In this document: piece after piece, positions 43,384 to 52,024 of the stretch
Layout: the number at the start of each line of letters is the position of its first letter
How positions within the stretch are numbered: the stretch's first letter is position 1
Origin: Burkholderia sp. S171
Lineage (GTDB): Bacteria; Pseudomonadota; Gammaproteobacteria; Burkholderiales; Burkholderiaceae
Length of the DNA stretch: 64,000 bases
Direction: 5' to 3'
NCBI RefSeq assembly: GCF_009766085.1
Contig: NZ_LMUF01000052.1
Coordinates: 125,022-189,021, forward strand
The notes under the pieces: model-generated
What the model was told of the DNA's origin: nothing
The model's database searches: none
What the model saw: the letters and a program-made list of their open reading frames with translations, nothing else
Program-made: the position numbers and the translations under genes

Positions 43384-44250
43384 TCACGGCGCAGCGGTCG
43401 CCGGCGTTCCCACGATCAAAGACCGGATCAGCGCCTGATCGGCCGGTGTCGCCGGGTTGTAGACAATCATCTGAAGATCCGGCCGCCCGTCGACCGCGAA
43501 CGAGGAGTATTCCAGCGAGATCGGTCCGAGCACGGGGTGGCGCAGATGCTTGACGCCTTCGCCATAGGTCTGCACCTCATTGTCCCGCCACATGGCGGCG
43601 AACTCGGGACTCGACCGGCACAGTTCGTCGACGAGCGGCGCGACCTCGGCGTCAGCGCCTGCTCGCGCGGCATCGATCCGAAATGCGCTCACCACGAAAC
43701 GGGCTACGCTTTCCCAATCGAACTGCGCAGCACGGACGCGGGCATCGCTGAAAATCATGCGCAGGATGTTGCGTTGTTCGGGCGGCAGGGAGCCGTAGTC
43801 GGTGAGCACGGTCGCGGCTGCGCGATTCCAGGCAACCACATCCCATGTCGCTGTCCTGACGATTGCCGGGCTATAGGGCAGTGCCTCGAGCAGGCGTTGC
43901 AGCCGCGGCGTAATCACATCACTGCCGCGATAGTGGACTTCGGGCGGATGACCCAGACCAAGCAGGAATACGTGTTCGCGCTCGACTTCAGTCAGCATCA
44001 GTGCGCTCGCGATACGGTCCAGCACGTCTGCGGACGGATTGCCGCCGCGCCCCTGCTCCAGCCACGTGTACCAAGCCGCGCTGATATTGGCGCGCTGCGC
44101 CACCTCCTCCCGGCGTAATCCCGCTGTTCGCCGCCGGCTACCGGAAAAACCGAAGGTCGCGGGATCGAGCTTCGTCCGCCTGTTCTTCAGATAGCTACCC
44201 AGCCGATTGTCGTTCGCAGTCTCGTTCTCGTTCGCGTGGGGCATGTGCAA
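43384..44250 (-). CDS. XRE-family regulator with MmyB-like ligand-binding domain
   Basis: A 288-residue regulator. The HTH has the phrase GLRREEVAQRANISAAWYTWLEQGRG, typical of the large XRE/MmyB group. The C-terminal MmyB-like PAS-type domain includes PAIVRTATWDVVAWNRAA and RNILRMIFSD, which in relatives binds fatty acids or small molecules. It is divergent from the epimerase gene at 44343, with 92 bp between. Such pairs are common, with the regulator controlling the SDR. Confidence 0.92.
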   Translation of the reverse strand: MHMPHANENETANDNRLGSYLKNRRTKLDPATFGFSGSRRRTAGLRREEVAQRANISAAWYTWLEQGRGGNPSADVLDRIASALMLTEVEREHVFLLGLGHPPEVHYRGSDVITPRLQRLLEALPYSPAIVRTATWDVVAWNRAAATVLTDYGSLPPEQRNILRMIFSDARVRAAQFDWESVARFVVSAFRIDAARAGADAEVAPLVDELCRSSPEFAAMWRDNEVQTYGEGVKHLRHPVLGPISLEYSSFAVDGRPDLQMIVYNPATPADQALIRSLIVGTPATAAP

Positions 44251-44342
44251 CCTGTTAAGAGGTATACCTGGATAACGTCACTACTTTAACAGGATGATTT
44301 TAGCTCGTACATTGCTTCCTCGATCACTTGGGAGAGCACCAC

Positions 44343-45239
44343 ATGCGCGTCTTTGTCACGGGAGCCACCGGCTTCGTTGGTTCTGCTGTCGTCCGCGAAT
44401 TGCTCGCGAACGGCCATCAAGTCGTGGGCTTCACCCGTTCGGAGGAAGGCGCGGCCGCGCTCGTCTCGGCCGGCGCCGAGGCGGTCCATGGGTCGCTTAC
44501 CGACTTCGACAGCCTGCGTCGCGGAGCAGCAAGCGCCGACGGTGTCATCCATACCGCCTTCAATCACGATTTCTCCCGGTTTGCGGCTAGCGCCGCGGAG
44601 GATAGGCAAGCGATCGAAGTCCTCGGCAGCGTGCTCGAAGGCAGCGAACGGCCGTTGCTCGTCACGTCCGGCACGGCGTTCCTGCGAAACGGCCTGACAG
44701 CGACCGAGGCGGATCATCCTCCCGCGCCGTCCGGCGACTTTCCTCGCGGGTCCGAGACTGCCGCGGCGACCGTCGCTGCCCGCGGCGTGCGTGCGACCGC
44801 CGTGCGGCTGCCGCCATCCGTCCACGGTGAAGGCGATCACGGCTTTGTCCCCATCCTTATCCGCATCGCCCGTGAGAAAGGCGTGTCGGCGTATGTGGGC
44901 GACGGCCTTAACCGCTGGCCCGCCGTGCATCGCTTCGATGCTGCCCGCGTCTTCCGGCTCGCGCTGGAGCGCGGCGGCATCGATGGTCCCTATCACGCGA
45001 TCGCCGAGGAAGGTGTGCCGTTCAAGGCGATTGCCGAGGTGATCGGCCGCCGGCTTGGCATCCCCGTGGCCGCGAAGTCGCCCGACGAGGCGGCGGCGCA
45101 TTTCGGATGGTTCGGCAGGTTCGTCGGCGCCGACCTGCCGACATCAAGTGTGCGGACGCGCGCCATCCTGGACTGGGCGCCAACCGGTCCGGACCTTCTC
45201 ACCGACATCGATCAGCCCGGCTACTTCGCGCATCCCTGA
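44343..45239 (+). CDS. NAD(P)-dependent epimerase/extended SDR
   Basis: A 298-residue extended SDR. VFVTGATGFVGSAVVREL is the Rossmann loop with R/S-x-x-E cofactor contact in FTRSEEGAAAL. HTAFNHDFSRF replaces the usual Tyr-x-x-x-Lys neighbourhood, as in atypical NmrA/dihydroflavonol-reductase-like proteins. YHAIAEEGVPFKAIAEVIG is the C-terminal signature of 3-beta-HSD/NAD-binding_10-like members. The ATG at 44343 follows GGGAGAG. Controlled probably by the divergent XRE protein. Substrate unknown. Confidence 0.88.
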   Translation: MRVFVTGATGFVGSAVVRELLANGHQVVGFTRSEEGAAALVSAGAEAVHGSLTDFDSLRRGAASADGVIHTAFNHDFSRFAASAAEDRQAIEVLGSVLEGSERPLLVTSGTAFLRNGLTATEADHPPAPSGDFPRGSETAAATVAARGVRATAVRLPPSVHGEGDHGFVPILIRIAREKGVSAYVGDGLNRWPAVHRFDAARVFRLALERGGIDGPYHAIAEEGVPFKAIAEVIGRRLGIPVAAKSPDEAAAHFGWFGRFVGADLPTSSVRTRAILDWAPTGPDLLTDIDQPGYFAHP

Positions 45240-45331
45240 CGTTCGGCGAAGGAACGCAGCCAAGGATTAGCGTGGAGGCAAAGGCCTCCACGCATTCGCA
45301 ACAAAGACCTTAACTGCACAGGAGAATCAGG

Positions 45332-46057
45332 ATGACCGGCACAGCACTGTCACTCGATGGAAAACGCGTGGTTGTCATTGGCGGCGCGTCGGGAATCGGC
45401 TTCGCCGTTGCCGAACTCGCGCGCGCTCAGGGCGCCGCGGTGGTCATTGCTTCGAGCACCGCAGCGAACGTCAATGCGGCGGTTGAGCGCCTGCCGGGCG
45501 CGACGGGCCGGACAGTTGATCTGCGTGACGAAGCCAGCGTGGCCGGCTTCTTCGAAGCACTCGGCGCATTCGATCATCTGGCGATCACGGCAGGTGACTG
45601 GAGCGGATCGATGCTCGTTTCAATCCGGGACCTCGACCTCACGCAGGCGCGGGAGCTCATGGCGGTACGCTTCTGGGGCGTGTTAGCGGCCGTCAAGCAC
45701 GGCTGCCGAACGATCGCTCAGGATGGCTCGATCACGTTGACGAGCGGCATGCTCACGCATCGGCCGAGGAAAGGCGCGCCGTTGCCGACCACTATGGGAG
45801 GCGCGGTCGAATACCTGGCCCGCGGCCTGGCGATGGATCTCAGCCCGGTGCGGGTCAACGCCGTTTGCCCGGGCCTCGTCCTCACCGACCATGTGAAGCA
45901 GATGCCAGAGGCCATGCTGCAGTCGATGGTAGCGTCCCTGCCAGTGCCGCGCGCCGCGTCGCCGGCGGAGGCTGCGAAGGCCTATGTGTACCTCATGACC
46001 AACGGCTACGCGACGGGACAAATTCTGCCCGTCGACGGCGGCGGCTTGCTGGGCTGA
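45332..46057 (+). CDS. SDR-family protein lacking the catalytic Tyr/Lys
   Basis: A 241-residue SDR. VVVIGGASGIGFAVAELARA is an intact cofactor loop, and the end VRVNAVCPGLVLTD and YATGQILPVDGGG are classical. In the catalytic region, the segment after the SITLTSGML serine reads PTTMGGAVEYLARGL, so the usual Tyr-x-x-x-Lys is absent. An AGGAGAATCAGG site precedes the ATG. It may still use NAD(P), bind nucleotides, or be a degenerate enzyme. It follows the epimerase by 93 bp and could be co-transcribed. Confidence 0.85.
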   Translation: MTGTALSLDGKRVVVIGGASGIGFAVAELARAQGAAVVIASSTAANVNAAVERLPGATGRTVDLRDEASVAGFFEALGAFDHLAITAGDWSGSMLVSIRDLDLTQARELMAVRFWGVLAAVKHGCRTIAQDGSITLTSGMLTHRPRKGAPLPTTMGGAVEYLARGLAMDLSPVRVNAVCPGLVLTDHVKQMPEAMLQSMVASLPVPRAASPAEAAKAYVYLMTNGYATGQILPVDGGGLLG

Positions 46058-46323
46058 CGGGCTTGTCAGGGCAGCATTGGTAAATGCGGATGTGGGGCTC
46101 CGGGATGGTTGCAGTCGATCGGCGGCACGCATACGCGCGCTTGCCGTTCAATGTCGTGCGGGCATTGGCGTCAAACACCAAATAGAAAATCTGCCTTCAG
46201 GCTCGCGCCGATTCCCAGAATTGACTAACCTTGTCAAAACATCCCGCAACGGAGTCTTGGCATCGCTGCAAAGCGCCCGCCCGCGATTTCCGAACTCCCT
46301 GACCAATCGAGAATATCCATCCG

Positions 46324-47304
46324 ATGCCCACCGACATTCCAGATCCTCAAGCCGTTTGCGATCCTATTAGCCGCAGCGCGATTTTTATGGTCGCCACGCT
46401 TAAAGCCGGCCCCGAAAGCGCAAGCACGGTGCGCGCGTTATGCGAAGACGTCGCCGGTCTGGTTCGCGCGGTCGGCACGCGTGCCCCTACGGCCAACCTC
46501 TCGTGCGTCTGCGGTTTCGGCTCTGACGGTTGGGATACGCTGTTCGGCGCGCCGCGCCCCGCAAACCTCCATGCGTTCCGCGAGTTTGGCGAGGGCAATC
46601 GCCGCGCAATTGGCACACCGGGCGATATCCTGCTGCACATCCGCGCGGACCATATGGATCTCTGCTTTGAACTCGCTGCCCTGTTGATGGAGCGATTACG
46701 CGATGCGGTCTCGGTAGTCGATGAAGTCCATGGCTTTCGCTATTTCGACCTGCGCGACATGGTGGGTTTTGTCGACGGCACGGAAAACCCGAGCGGCCGT
46801 GAGGCGGTCGATTTCACCCTGATCAGCGATCAGGATCCGGCATTTGCAGGCGGCAGTTATGTGATGGTGCAGAAATACCTGCATGACATGGTTGGCTGGG
46901 ACGCGCTCTCAGTCGAGGCACAGGAACGCATTATCGGCCGCAAGAAGCTATCCGATGTCGAGCTTGCGGAAGGCGTCAAACCCTCGTCGTCGCACAGTTC
47001 GCTGACGACGATCGAAAAGGACGGTCAGGAAGTGAAAATCCTGCGTCATAACATGGCATTCGGCCGCCCAGGCGCGGGCGAGTTTGGGACCTACTTTATC
47101 GGCTATGCCAGTTCGCCGGAGCCCATCGAGCAGATGCTCGAAAACATGTTTGTCGGGCGCCCTCCCGGCAACTACGACCGGCTTCTCGATTACAGCCGCG
47201 CGGTCACCGGCGGCCTGTTCTTTGTTCCATCGGCTTCCATGCTTGAGGCGCTCGCGGATCGCGATCCCCAGTCTTCGACGAATGAATCAGCGTCGGCTGG
47301 GTGA
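46324..47304 (+). CDS. Dyp-type heme peroxidase (DypB/YfeX class)
   Basis: A 326-residue dye-decolorizing peroxidase. The family mark GFVDGTENPSG holds the distal G-x-x-D-G aspartate, HNMAFG the proximal heme-ligand histidine and YFIGYASSPEPIEQMLENMF the end signature. MVATLKAG opens the domain. No Tat signal is seen, so it is cytoplasmic or encapsulin-associated, as some B-class enzymes are. No encapsulin gene is adjacent. It reduces peroxides and oxidises dyes or lignin-like phenols. Confidence 0.95.
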   Translation: MPTDIPDPQAVCDPISRSAIFMVATLKAGPESASTVRALCEDVAGLVRAVGTRAPTANLSCVCGFGSDGWDTLFGAPRPANLHAFREFGEGNRRAIGTPGDILLHIRADHMDLCFELAALLMERLRDAVSVVDEVHGFRYFDLRDMVGFVDGTENPSGREAVDFTLISDQDPAFAGGSYVMVQKYLHDMVGWDALSVEAQERIIGRKKLSDVELAEGVKPSSSHSSLTTIEKDGQEVKILRHNMAFGRPGAGEFGTYFIGYASSPEPIEQMLENMFVGRPPGNYDRLLDYSRAVTGGLFFVPSASMLEALADRDPQSSTNESASAG

Positions 47305-47613
47305 GCTGGGAAGCGGTGAACCCGTCATCCTGCGTTCGCGCTGCCACGCTACGTTAAGACAGAACGCTGGCTACAAGTGACGAACTGAAGGCGTTGCGGT
47401 TTTGCGTGCCTTACTACTCCCCGCAAAAGAGAATGCTTGCGGGGAATTCATACAAGCCGATTACCTAGGCAGATATATCGTATCTGAAGGGTACATCGCT
47501 AAACGCGAGGTATCGTTGTTCCGCGCCTAGCCACTAGCGATCGACCCGGTCCTGACACGCTCAGGCTAGCAGGCTTCACGAAATCGGCAGGCGTTACGCT
47601 CGTCGCGCATCCG
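47305..47613. other. Intergenic gap with a 9-bp stem hairpin
   Basis: A 309-bp gap between the convergent peroxidase and TetR genes. It includes a hairpin TCCCCGCAA/TTGCGGGGA at 47418-47445 with a 10-nt loop. It lacks a U-tract, about 115 bp after the peroxidase stop, so it may be a weak terminator. No coding frame is supported. Confidence 0.4.
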
Positions 47614-48231
47614 TCATGCATAGCGCGCGAGAAACATATCGGCGGCGGATTCTGCTACTTGCTTTTGTGCTTGCTTGTTAAGGGGAGGCTGCCCCATTGT
47701 CACCTGCGGCCAGAAAGCAAACGCCTTGACGAGACCCTGCAACTGCTGCGAGGCGAACACGGGGTCCGATGTCTTCAGCCGGCCATCGGCAGTGGCTGCG
47801 CGGATCCATACCGTCAGGTCTTCTTCGCGCTCACCCATGCGAGCCACCATGTCCCGCGCACGTTCCGGCGAATGAATGCCGGCCGCGATCGCCACGCGCG
47901 CGAGCGACAGGAATGCCTCATTGTTTAGAAGACTCAGCTTTTTCACCAGCAACTGGAGCAACTGCGCGCGCAACGGCTGAGCGTTGGAATAAGCGGGCGC
48001 CTCTCCCGTGTCACTCGAATCCCATAACTGCCGCAGGATGGCTGCGAACAGCACTTCCTTGCTGGGGAAATGGTTGTAGACGGTCCGCTTCGATACCCCC
48101 GCGCGGGCCGCGATGCGATCCATGCTGGTTGCCTCGAAACCCGCCGCAAGGAATTCTTCAATAGCCGCAGCGATCACGGCGGCGCGTTTTCGATCGGTCA
48201 GACGTAGCAGGGTGGAAGTGGCATTCATCAA
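47614..48231 (-). CDS. TetR/AcrR-family transcriptional regulator
   Basis: A 205-residue TetR protein. RKRAAVIAAAIEEFLAAGFEATSMD and AARAGVSKRTVYNHFPSKEVLFAAIL give the HTH, and the C-terminal TetR_C-AefR-like domain reads PERARDMVARMGEREEDL. It is divergent from the MBL-fold gene at 48339. A near-palindrome AGTTTA/TAAACT lies between them at 48249-48273. It probably represses that gene. Confidence 0.9.
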   Translation of the reverse strand: MMNATSTLLRLTDRKRAAVIAAAIEEFLAAGFEATSMDRIAARAGVSKRTVYNHFPSKEVLFAAILRQLWDSSDTGEAPAYSNAQPLRAQLLQLLVKKLSLLNNEAFLSLARVAIAAGIHSPERARDMVARMGEREEDLTVWIRAATADGRLKTSDPVFASQQLQGLVKAFAFWPQVTMGQPPLNKQAQKQVAESAADMFLARYA

Positions 48232-48248
48232 TAAATTTTACACCAGGC

Positions 48249-48273
48249 AGTTTACTTTTTTCTACGATAAACT
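48249..48273. promoter_or_regulatory. Possible TetR operator between divergent genes
   Basis: AGTTTA and TAAACT form inverted 6-bp arms 13 bp apart in the divergent gap of the TetR and MBL-fold genes. The arms are short and the site could be chance, but its size fits a TetR operator. Confidence 0.35.
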
Positions 48274-48338
48274 ACACTGCACAGTCTACTTTCCTTGCTT
48301 TCCCTTGCTTTCCCCTTTTCCCAATTGGGACGCCATAC

Positions 48339-49472
48339 ATGACATCGTTCACCGGTTCTATCCGCCGCGCTTTGGGGCTCACAGCAGCGCGACGCGGCCG
48401 CGAAGCGTTCGACTCGTCAGTCCAGCACGACGGCGAGCGCTTCCGTAACGTCAAGCCTCGTCCCGTGGAAGGAATCGGCAAGACCCTGAGCATCGTGTGG
48501 AGTTTACTGTTCAAGAAACCGAGCGGCACGGTGCCCGCCAGCCCCCTGCCCGTCGACGCGCTCACGCGTGAACAGCTTGACGCGGCGCCTGACCGCAGTT
48601 TGTATCGCCTCGGGCATTCAACCATGCTGCTCAAGCTGCGCGGTCAGTTCTGGCTGACCGACCCGGTCTTCGCCGAACGCGCGTCACCGTTCAAGCGGTT
48701 TGGTCCAAAACGCTTTCATGCGCCGCCCATCGCGCTGGCTGATTTGCCGCCGCTGCGTGGCGTGATTCTGTCCCACGACCACTACGACCATCTGGACCGC
48801 GAGACGGTGCTCGCACTCGCCCATAGCACGGGTGTGTTTCTGACGCCGCTGGGTGTGGGCGACCGGCTGATCGAATGGGGTATCGACGCGTCGAAGATTC
48901 GTCAGTTCGACTGGTGGCAGGGTGTGGAGATCGACGGTCTCACGTTCACGGCAACACCTTCGCAGCATTTCTCCGGCCGCAGCCTGTTCGATGGCAACAG
49001 TACCTTGTGGGCCTCGTGGGTTATCGTCGACGACGATTTGCGTGTGTTCTTCAGCGGCGACACCGGTTACTTCGACGGTTTCAAGACGATTGGCGAGCGA
49101 CTCGGCCCATTCAATATAACGCTGCTCGAAACGGGAGCCTACGACGCCCATTGGCCCTACGTGCACATGCAGCCCGATGAAACCGTGCAGGCCCACCTCG
49201 ATCTGCGCGGCCACTGGCTGATGCCGGTTCACAACGGCACGTTCGATCTGGCGATGCATCGCTGGCAGGAACCGTTCGAGCGCGTGACGGGGCTCGCCGG
49301 CGCGCATAGCATTCCGCTCGCGACACCGCGTATGGGCGAACGGCTGGACCTGGCCGCGCCGCACCGCGGTCAGCGGTGGTGGCGCGAGGTGGCGGAGGGC
49401 GTGAAAGCGCCCAGAACCCTGCGGCGCTGGTTCTTGTGCCGCAATGCGAGCCAGGCAAATTCGCAAGGCTAA
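48339..49472 (+). CDS. Metallo-beta-lactamase-fold hydrolase (NAPE-PLD/UlaG-like)
   Basis: A 377-residue zinc hydrolase. SHDHYDHLD is the H-x-H-x-D-H metal motif, FFSGDTGYFDGF the later Asp ligand, and YVHMQPDE and MPVHNGTFDLAM the terminal histidine region. The opening RLGHSTMLLKLRGQFWLTDPVF resembles the N-acyl-phosphatidylethanolamine phospholipase D-like MBL group. A non-cleaved basic N-terminus (TGSIRRALGLTAARRG) is followed by a short hydrophobic segment near residue 45-55, possibly for membrane contact. Probably repressed by the divergent TetR. Confidence 0.9.
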   Translation: MTSFTGSIRRALGLTAARRGREAFDSSVQHDGERFRNVKPRPVEGIGKTLSIVWSLLFKKPSGTVPASPLPVDALTREQLDAAPDRSLYRLGHSTMLLKLRGQFWLTDPVFAERASPFKRFGPKRFHAPPIALADLPPLRGVILSHDHYDHLDRETVLALAHSTGVFLTPLGVGDRLIEWGIDASKIRQFDWWQGVEIDGLTFTATPSQHFSGRSLFDGNSTLWASWVIVDDDLRVFFSGDTGYFDGFKTIGERLGPFNITLLETGAYDAHWPYVHMQPDETVQAHLDLRGHWLMPVHNGTFDLAMHRWQEPFERVTGLAGAHSIPLATPRMGERLDLAAPHRGQRWWREVAEGVKAPRTLRRWFLCRNASQANSQG

Positions 49473-49522
49473 CTCACTATCGACGTTCGTCAGCAAACAC
49501 GGCATCTAGTCTGACGCAGCCG

Positions 49523-51469
49523 CTACGACCCCGGGGTCCATCGATAAACAATGATGCTCGACTCGTTATAGTTGTCCTTCGTGACCACGTACTGACCGGT
49601 CGATGTCAGGTATGAGCGCAGGCCGTATATCGAATCAACGTTATTGCCCACGTCCACTGTGGCGGGGCTGCTGTTGGTGAATGTAGTGTCCAGACTGCCT
49701 GTGGCAAGATTGAACGCGTCGATGTTGGGCACGGTGCTGACGTATCCGACGAACAGATAATTGCCGGCTGCCGTGATCGATTTCGGATTGGCGCTGGTGA
49801 GGTTAATCACCGGATTCGGCGAGCTCTGGTTGCCTGCGAGCCAGCCGTGATACACCTCGACCCTCGTTCCTATCGACGTCCAGTCTGTGCTGCCGACTAT
49901 GCCTTGCGCCAGGATCATGGTGTCGCTCTCCGGCAGGTAGATGATCCGCGTTAACGGCAGGACGGTCCTCGGCGTGGCGTACGCAATGCCCGCACCCCAG
50001 CTTGGCTTGCCGGTGGCATCAAAACCACTCAACGGGTAGTAATAAATGCGGTTCGTCCGGTCCGGGCCGGCCCAGACGTTTCCATTGCTATCGAGACAGA
50101 ATCCTCCCGTGATCAGCGCCGTTGCATTGAACGCCGTGCCAGGCAGCGACCCGTCAGGTATGGCGATATAGCCATTGGCCGCGTTGAAATGAAAGAAATA
50201 AAATATCCCCGGATTCTGGCCGGCTGCCACGAGGATCCGGTTTGCGCCGACGGTGGCAATTTGCGCGAAGTGCTGGCCGCGCTGGGTGTCGCTGATGCTG
50301 ATTCGTGGATCGGACGGGTAGTCGATCGGATCGACTGTGTTCGCCACGAACGTGCCGCCGGCGGTGCCTGTGTAGACGTTGAAACCTCCGTAGAAGGTCT
50401 CGCCGTCCGTCGCGGGGTCCGGTGCGCCGTTGCCTTCAAAGTTCAATGCCTGAAGCGTCCATTGCAGGGTGCCCGCGCTGCTATAGGCGTGGATGTCCGT
50501 AGTGCCGTTGCGGCCGAGGTCCCAGGTTCCACCCCACGGGTTATTGAGGACATACAGGGTACCGCCGGCATCCTTGCCAATGCCCGCAACGCGGGTGAAG
50601 CGCTTGTCACCCACCTGCCCTTTGATGCCAGTCGTTGTGTCTAGATATCCGCCCTGAATGCCGAACGTGCCGACCTGGGTTGGCTGCTGCGTTGGCTGAG
50701 TTGAAACGCCCGCGGTCTGGTAGATCTTGATGTTCATGTCCGGCCCCTCGTCGCCGACCAAAAGCTGTCCAGCCGTTGCATCGAAATACAGCGCGCTCGG
50801 GCGGGACGTGGCTGCCATCTGGATCGTGTTCAAAGCCGCGCCGGCCGGACTGAATTCGACAACCGTGCCCGCACTCTCCTGCGCGACCCAAACATTGCCG
50901 GCGCTATCCACAGCGAGCGCCCCGGGAGCTGTCACATTGATATCACTCTGCCAGACGCCGTCGGTAGTGAAGATTCGGACGCGATTTCCAGGGAAGTCGC
51001 TCGCATAGAGCAGCGAGCCGGAAGTAGCGAGTCCGGTAATGACGTCTCCACGCGTCTGGGTGGTTGTCGCGCTGACGGGGATGGAGAGATCGCGGGTTTT
51101 GCTGATCCGGTTATATCGCCCTACCCGGCCGCTGCCTTTACTCCTGTCATATTGCAAGGCCGCAAAGATCGAAGTGGCATTGCCAGTAATGGCGCTGCCC
51201 TGGAACTCGTTGTGAATCCCGATGGACCCCATGTTTTGGCGGTTGCCGTATATGGCGACGCCGCCTTCGTTTTCGTCCCAGAGGGAAGCCGTATAAATAA
51301 TTCCTTCGGGCGCTACCCACATGGAACGAGCGCCATTACCCACATAAGTGGAATTGGTTCCATAGGTGTTCGCGATCCAGTCAGTGGTGTATTGCGCCTG
51401 ACACGCTGGCGTAATTATCGCGATCAGCACAATGGCAGAAAATATGGCTTGGATGAATTTCTTTAACAT
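49523..51469 (-). CDS. Secreted beta-propeller-like protein of unknown function
   Basis: A 648-residue exported protein. The signal peptide is FIQAIFSAIVLIAIITPACQA, with QA-Q as cleavage site. The mature chain has repeated strand patterns like NHL/SMP-30 blades: PGALAVDSAGNVWVAQESAG, RPSALYFDATAGQLLVGDEG, KDAGGTLYVLNNPWGG, GFCLDSNGNVWAGPDRTN. No active site or anchor is evident. Such proteins bind ligands or act as extracellular enzymes such as lactonases. It is on the same strand as the DUF3857 gene, 555 bp apart. Confidence 0.75.
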   Translation of the reverse strand: MLKKFIQAIFSAIVLIAIITPACQAQYTTDWIANTYGTNSTYVGNGARSMWVAPEGIIYTASLWDENEGGVAIYGNRQNMGSIGIHNEFQGSAITGNATSIFAALQYDRSKGSGRVGRYNRISKTRDLSIPVSATTTQTRGDVITGLATSGSLLYASDFPGNRVRIFTTDGVWQSDINVTAPGALAVDSAGNVWVAQESAGTVVEFSPAGAALNTIQMAATSRPSALYFDATAGQLLVGDEGPDMNIKIYQTAGVSTQPTQQPTQVGTFGIQGGYLDTTTGIKGQVGDKRFTRVAGIGKDAGGTLYVLNNPWGGTWDLGRNGTTDIHAYSSAGTLQWTLQALNFEGNGAPDPATDGETFYGGFNVYTGTAGGTFVANTVDPIDYPSDPRISISDTQRGQHFAQIATVGANRILVAAGQNPGIFYFFHFNAANGYIAIPDGSLPGTAFNATALITGGFCLDSNGNVWAGPDRTNRIYYYPLSGFDATGKPSWGAGIAYATPRTVLPLTRIIYLPESDTMILAQGIVGSTDWTSIGTRVEVYHGWLAGNQSSPNPVINLTSANPKSITAAGNYLFVGYVSTVPNIDAFNLATGSLDTTFTNSSPATVDVGNNVDSIYGLRSYLTSTGQYVVTKDNYNESSIIVYRWTPGS

Positions 51470-52024
51470 GATCGATGGTCTCCGAATGGTGATCTAGCGT
51501 GAAGGCGAGAGGCGCGGGCAATGAAATCCCCTATGCCGGGCTTCTCACGGGCTCGGCGCTTGATTGTGTTGAAAACGGGCGTTAAACAGCGCCCGTATAG
51601 GAGAAAGAAAACCGGCGTTTGCGGCTAGTAGACGAGTTTATAGATTGCAGGTAATGCAGTTCTGGAGTGCATATGCCGCGTTCCCTTTATGCTTTACAAA
51701 GGGCTCATTCTTATAAAAATGTCAGGTAGTAGTTTTGTACCCCACTGCGGAGAAATACCGCGATAACTAATCGTAGATCGAAAATAGTCGAAAAGTCGTC
51801 AACAAAAAATCAAAAATAAATGGACGCTTTAATGTAGAGGTGTGGGCGGCAATGAATGAATGCGCCGCGGCCGTTCGAGATACCAATAGGACGCGTTGCG
51901 CTATGCGTGCAAGAAAATGGGGCCGCTTGCTGCGCCCCATTGATATCAACCGCAACTGGCCGAATTACCTTCCTCGGTTAGCAGCGCCGTTTGCGTCCAC
52001 GGCGCGCTGTCGACTTTGCCCCAA
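51470..52024. other. AT-rich intergenic region
   Basis: A 555-bp gap between two minus-strand genes, AT-rich from about 51640 to 51840, containing many A/T runs. The only structured element is the terminator at 51913-51940. It must also hold the promoter of the beta-propeller gene. No credible coding frame is present. Confidence 0.45.
51913..51940 (-). terminator. Intrinsic terminator after the DUF3857 gene
   Basis: On the minus strand, ATGGGGC and GCCCCAT form a 7-bp stem with a 10-nt loop followed by TTTTCTT. It lies about 85 bp downstream of the DUF3857 stop codon, the right place to end its transcript. Confidence 0.7.

Noticed and set aside
47418..47445. Hairpin considered as an intrinsic terminator
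   Set aside because: A 9-bp stem but no U-tract and too far from the peroxidase stop to call firmly; noted only within the gap entry.
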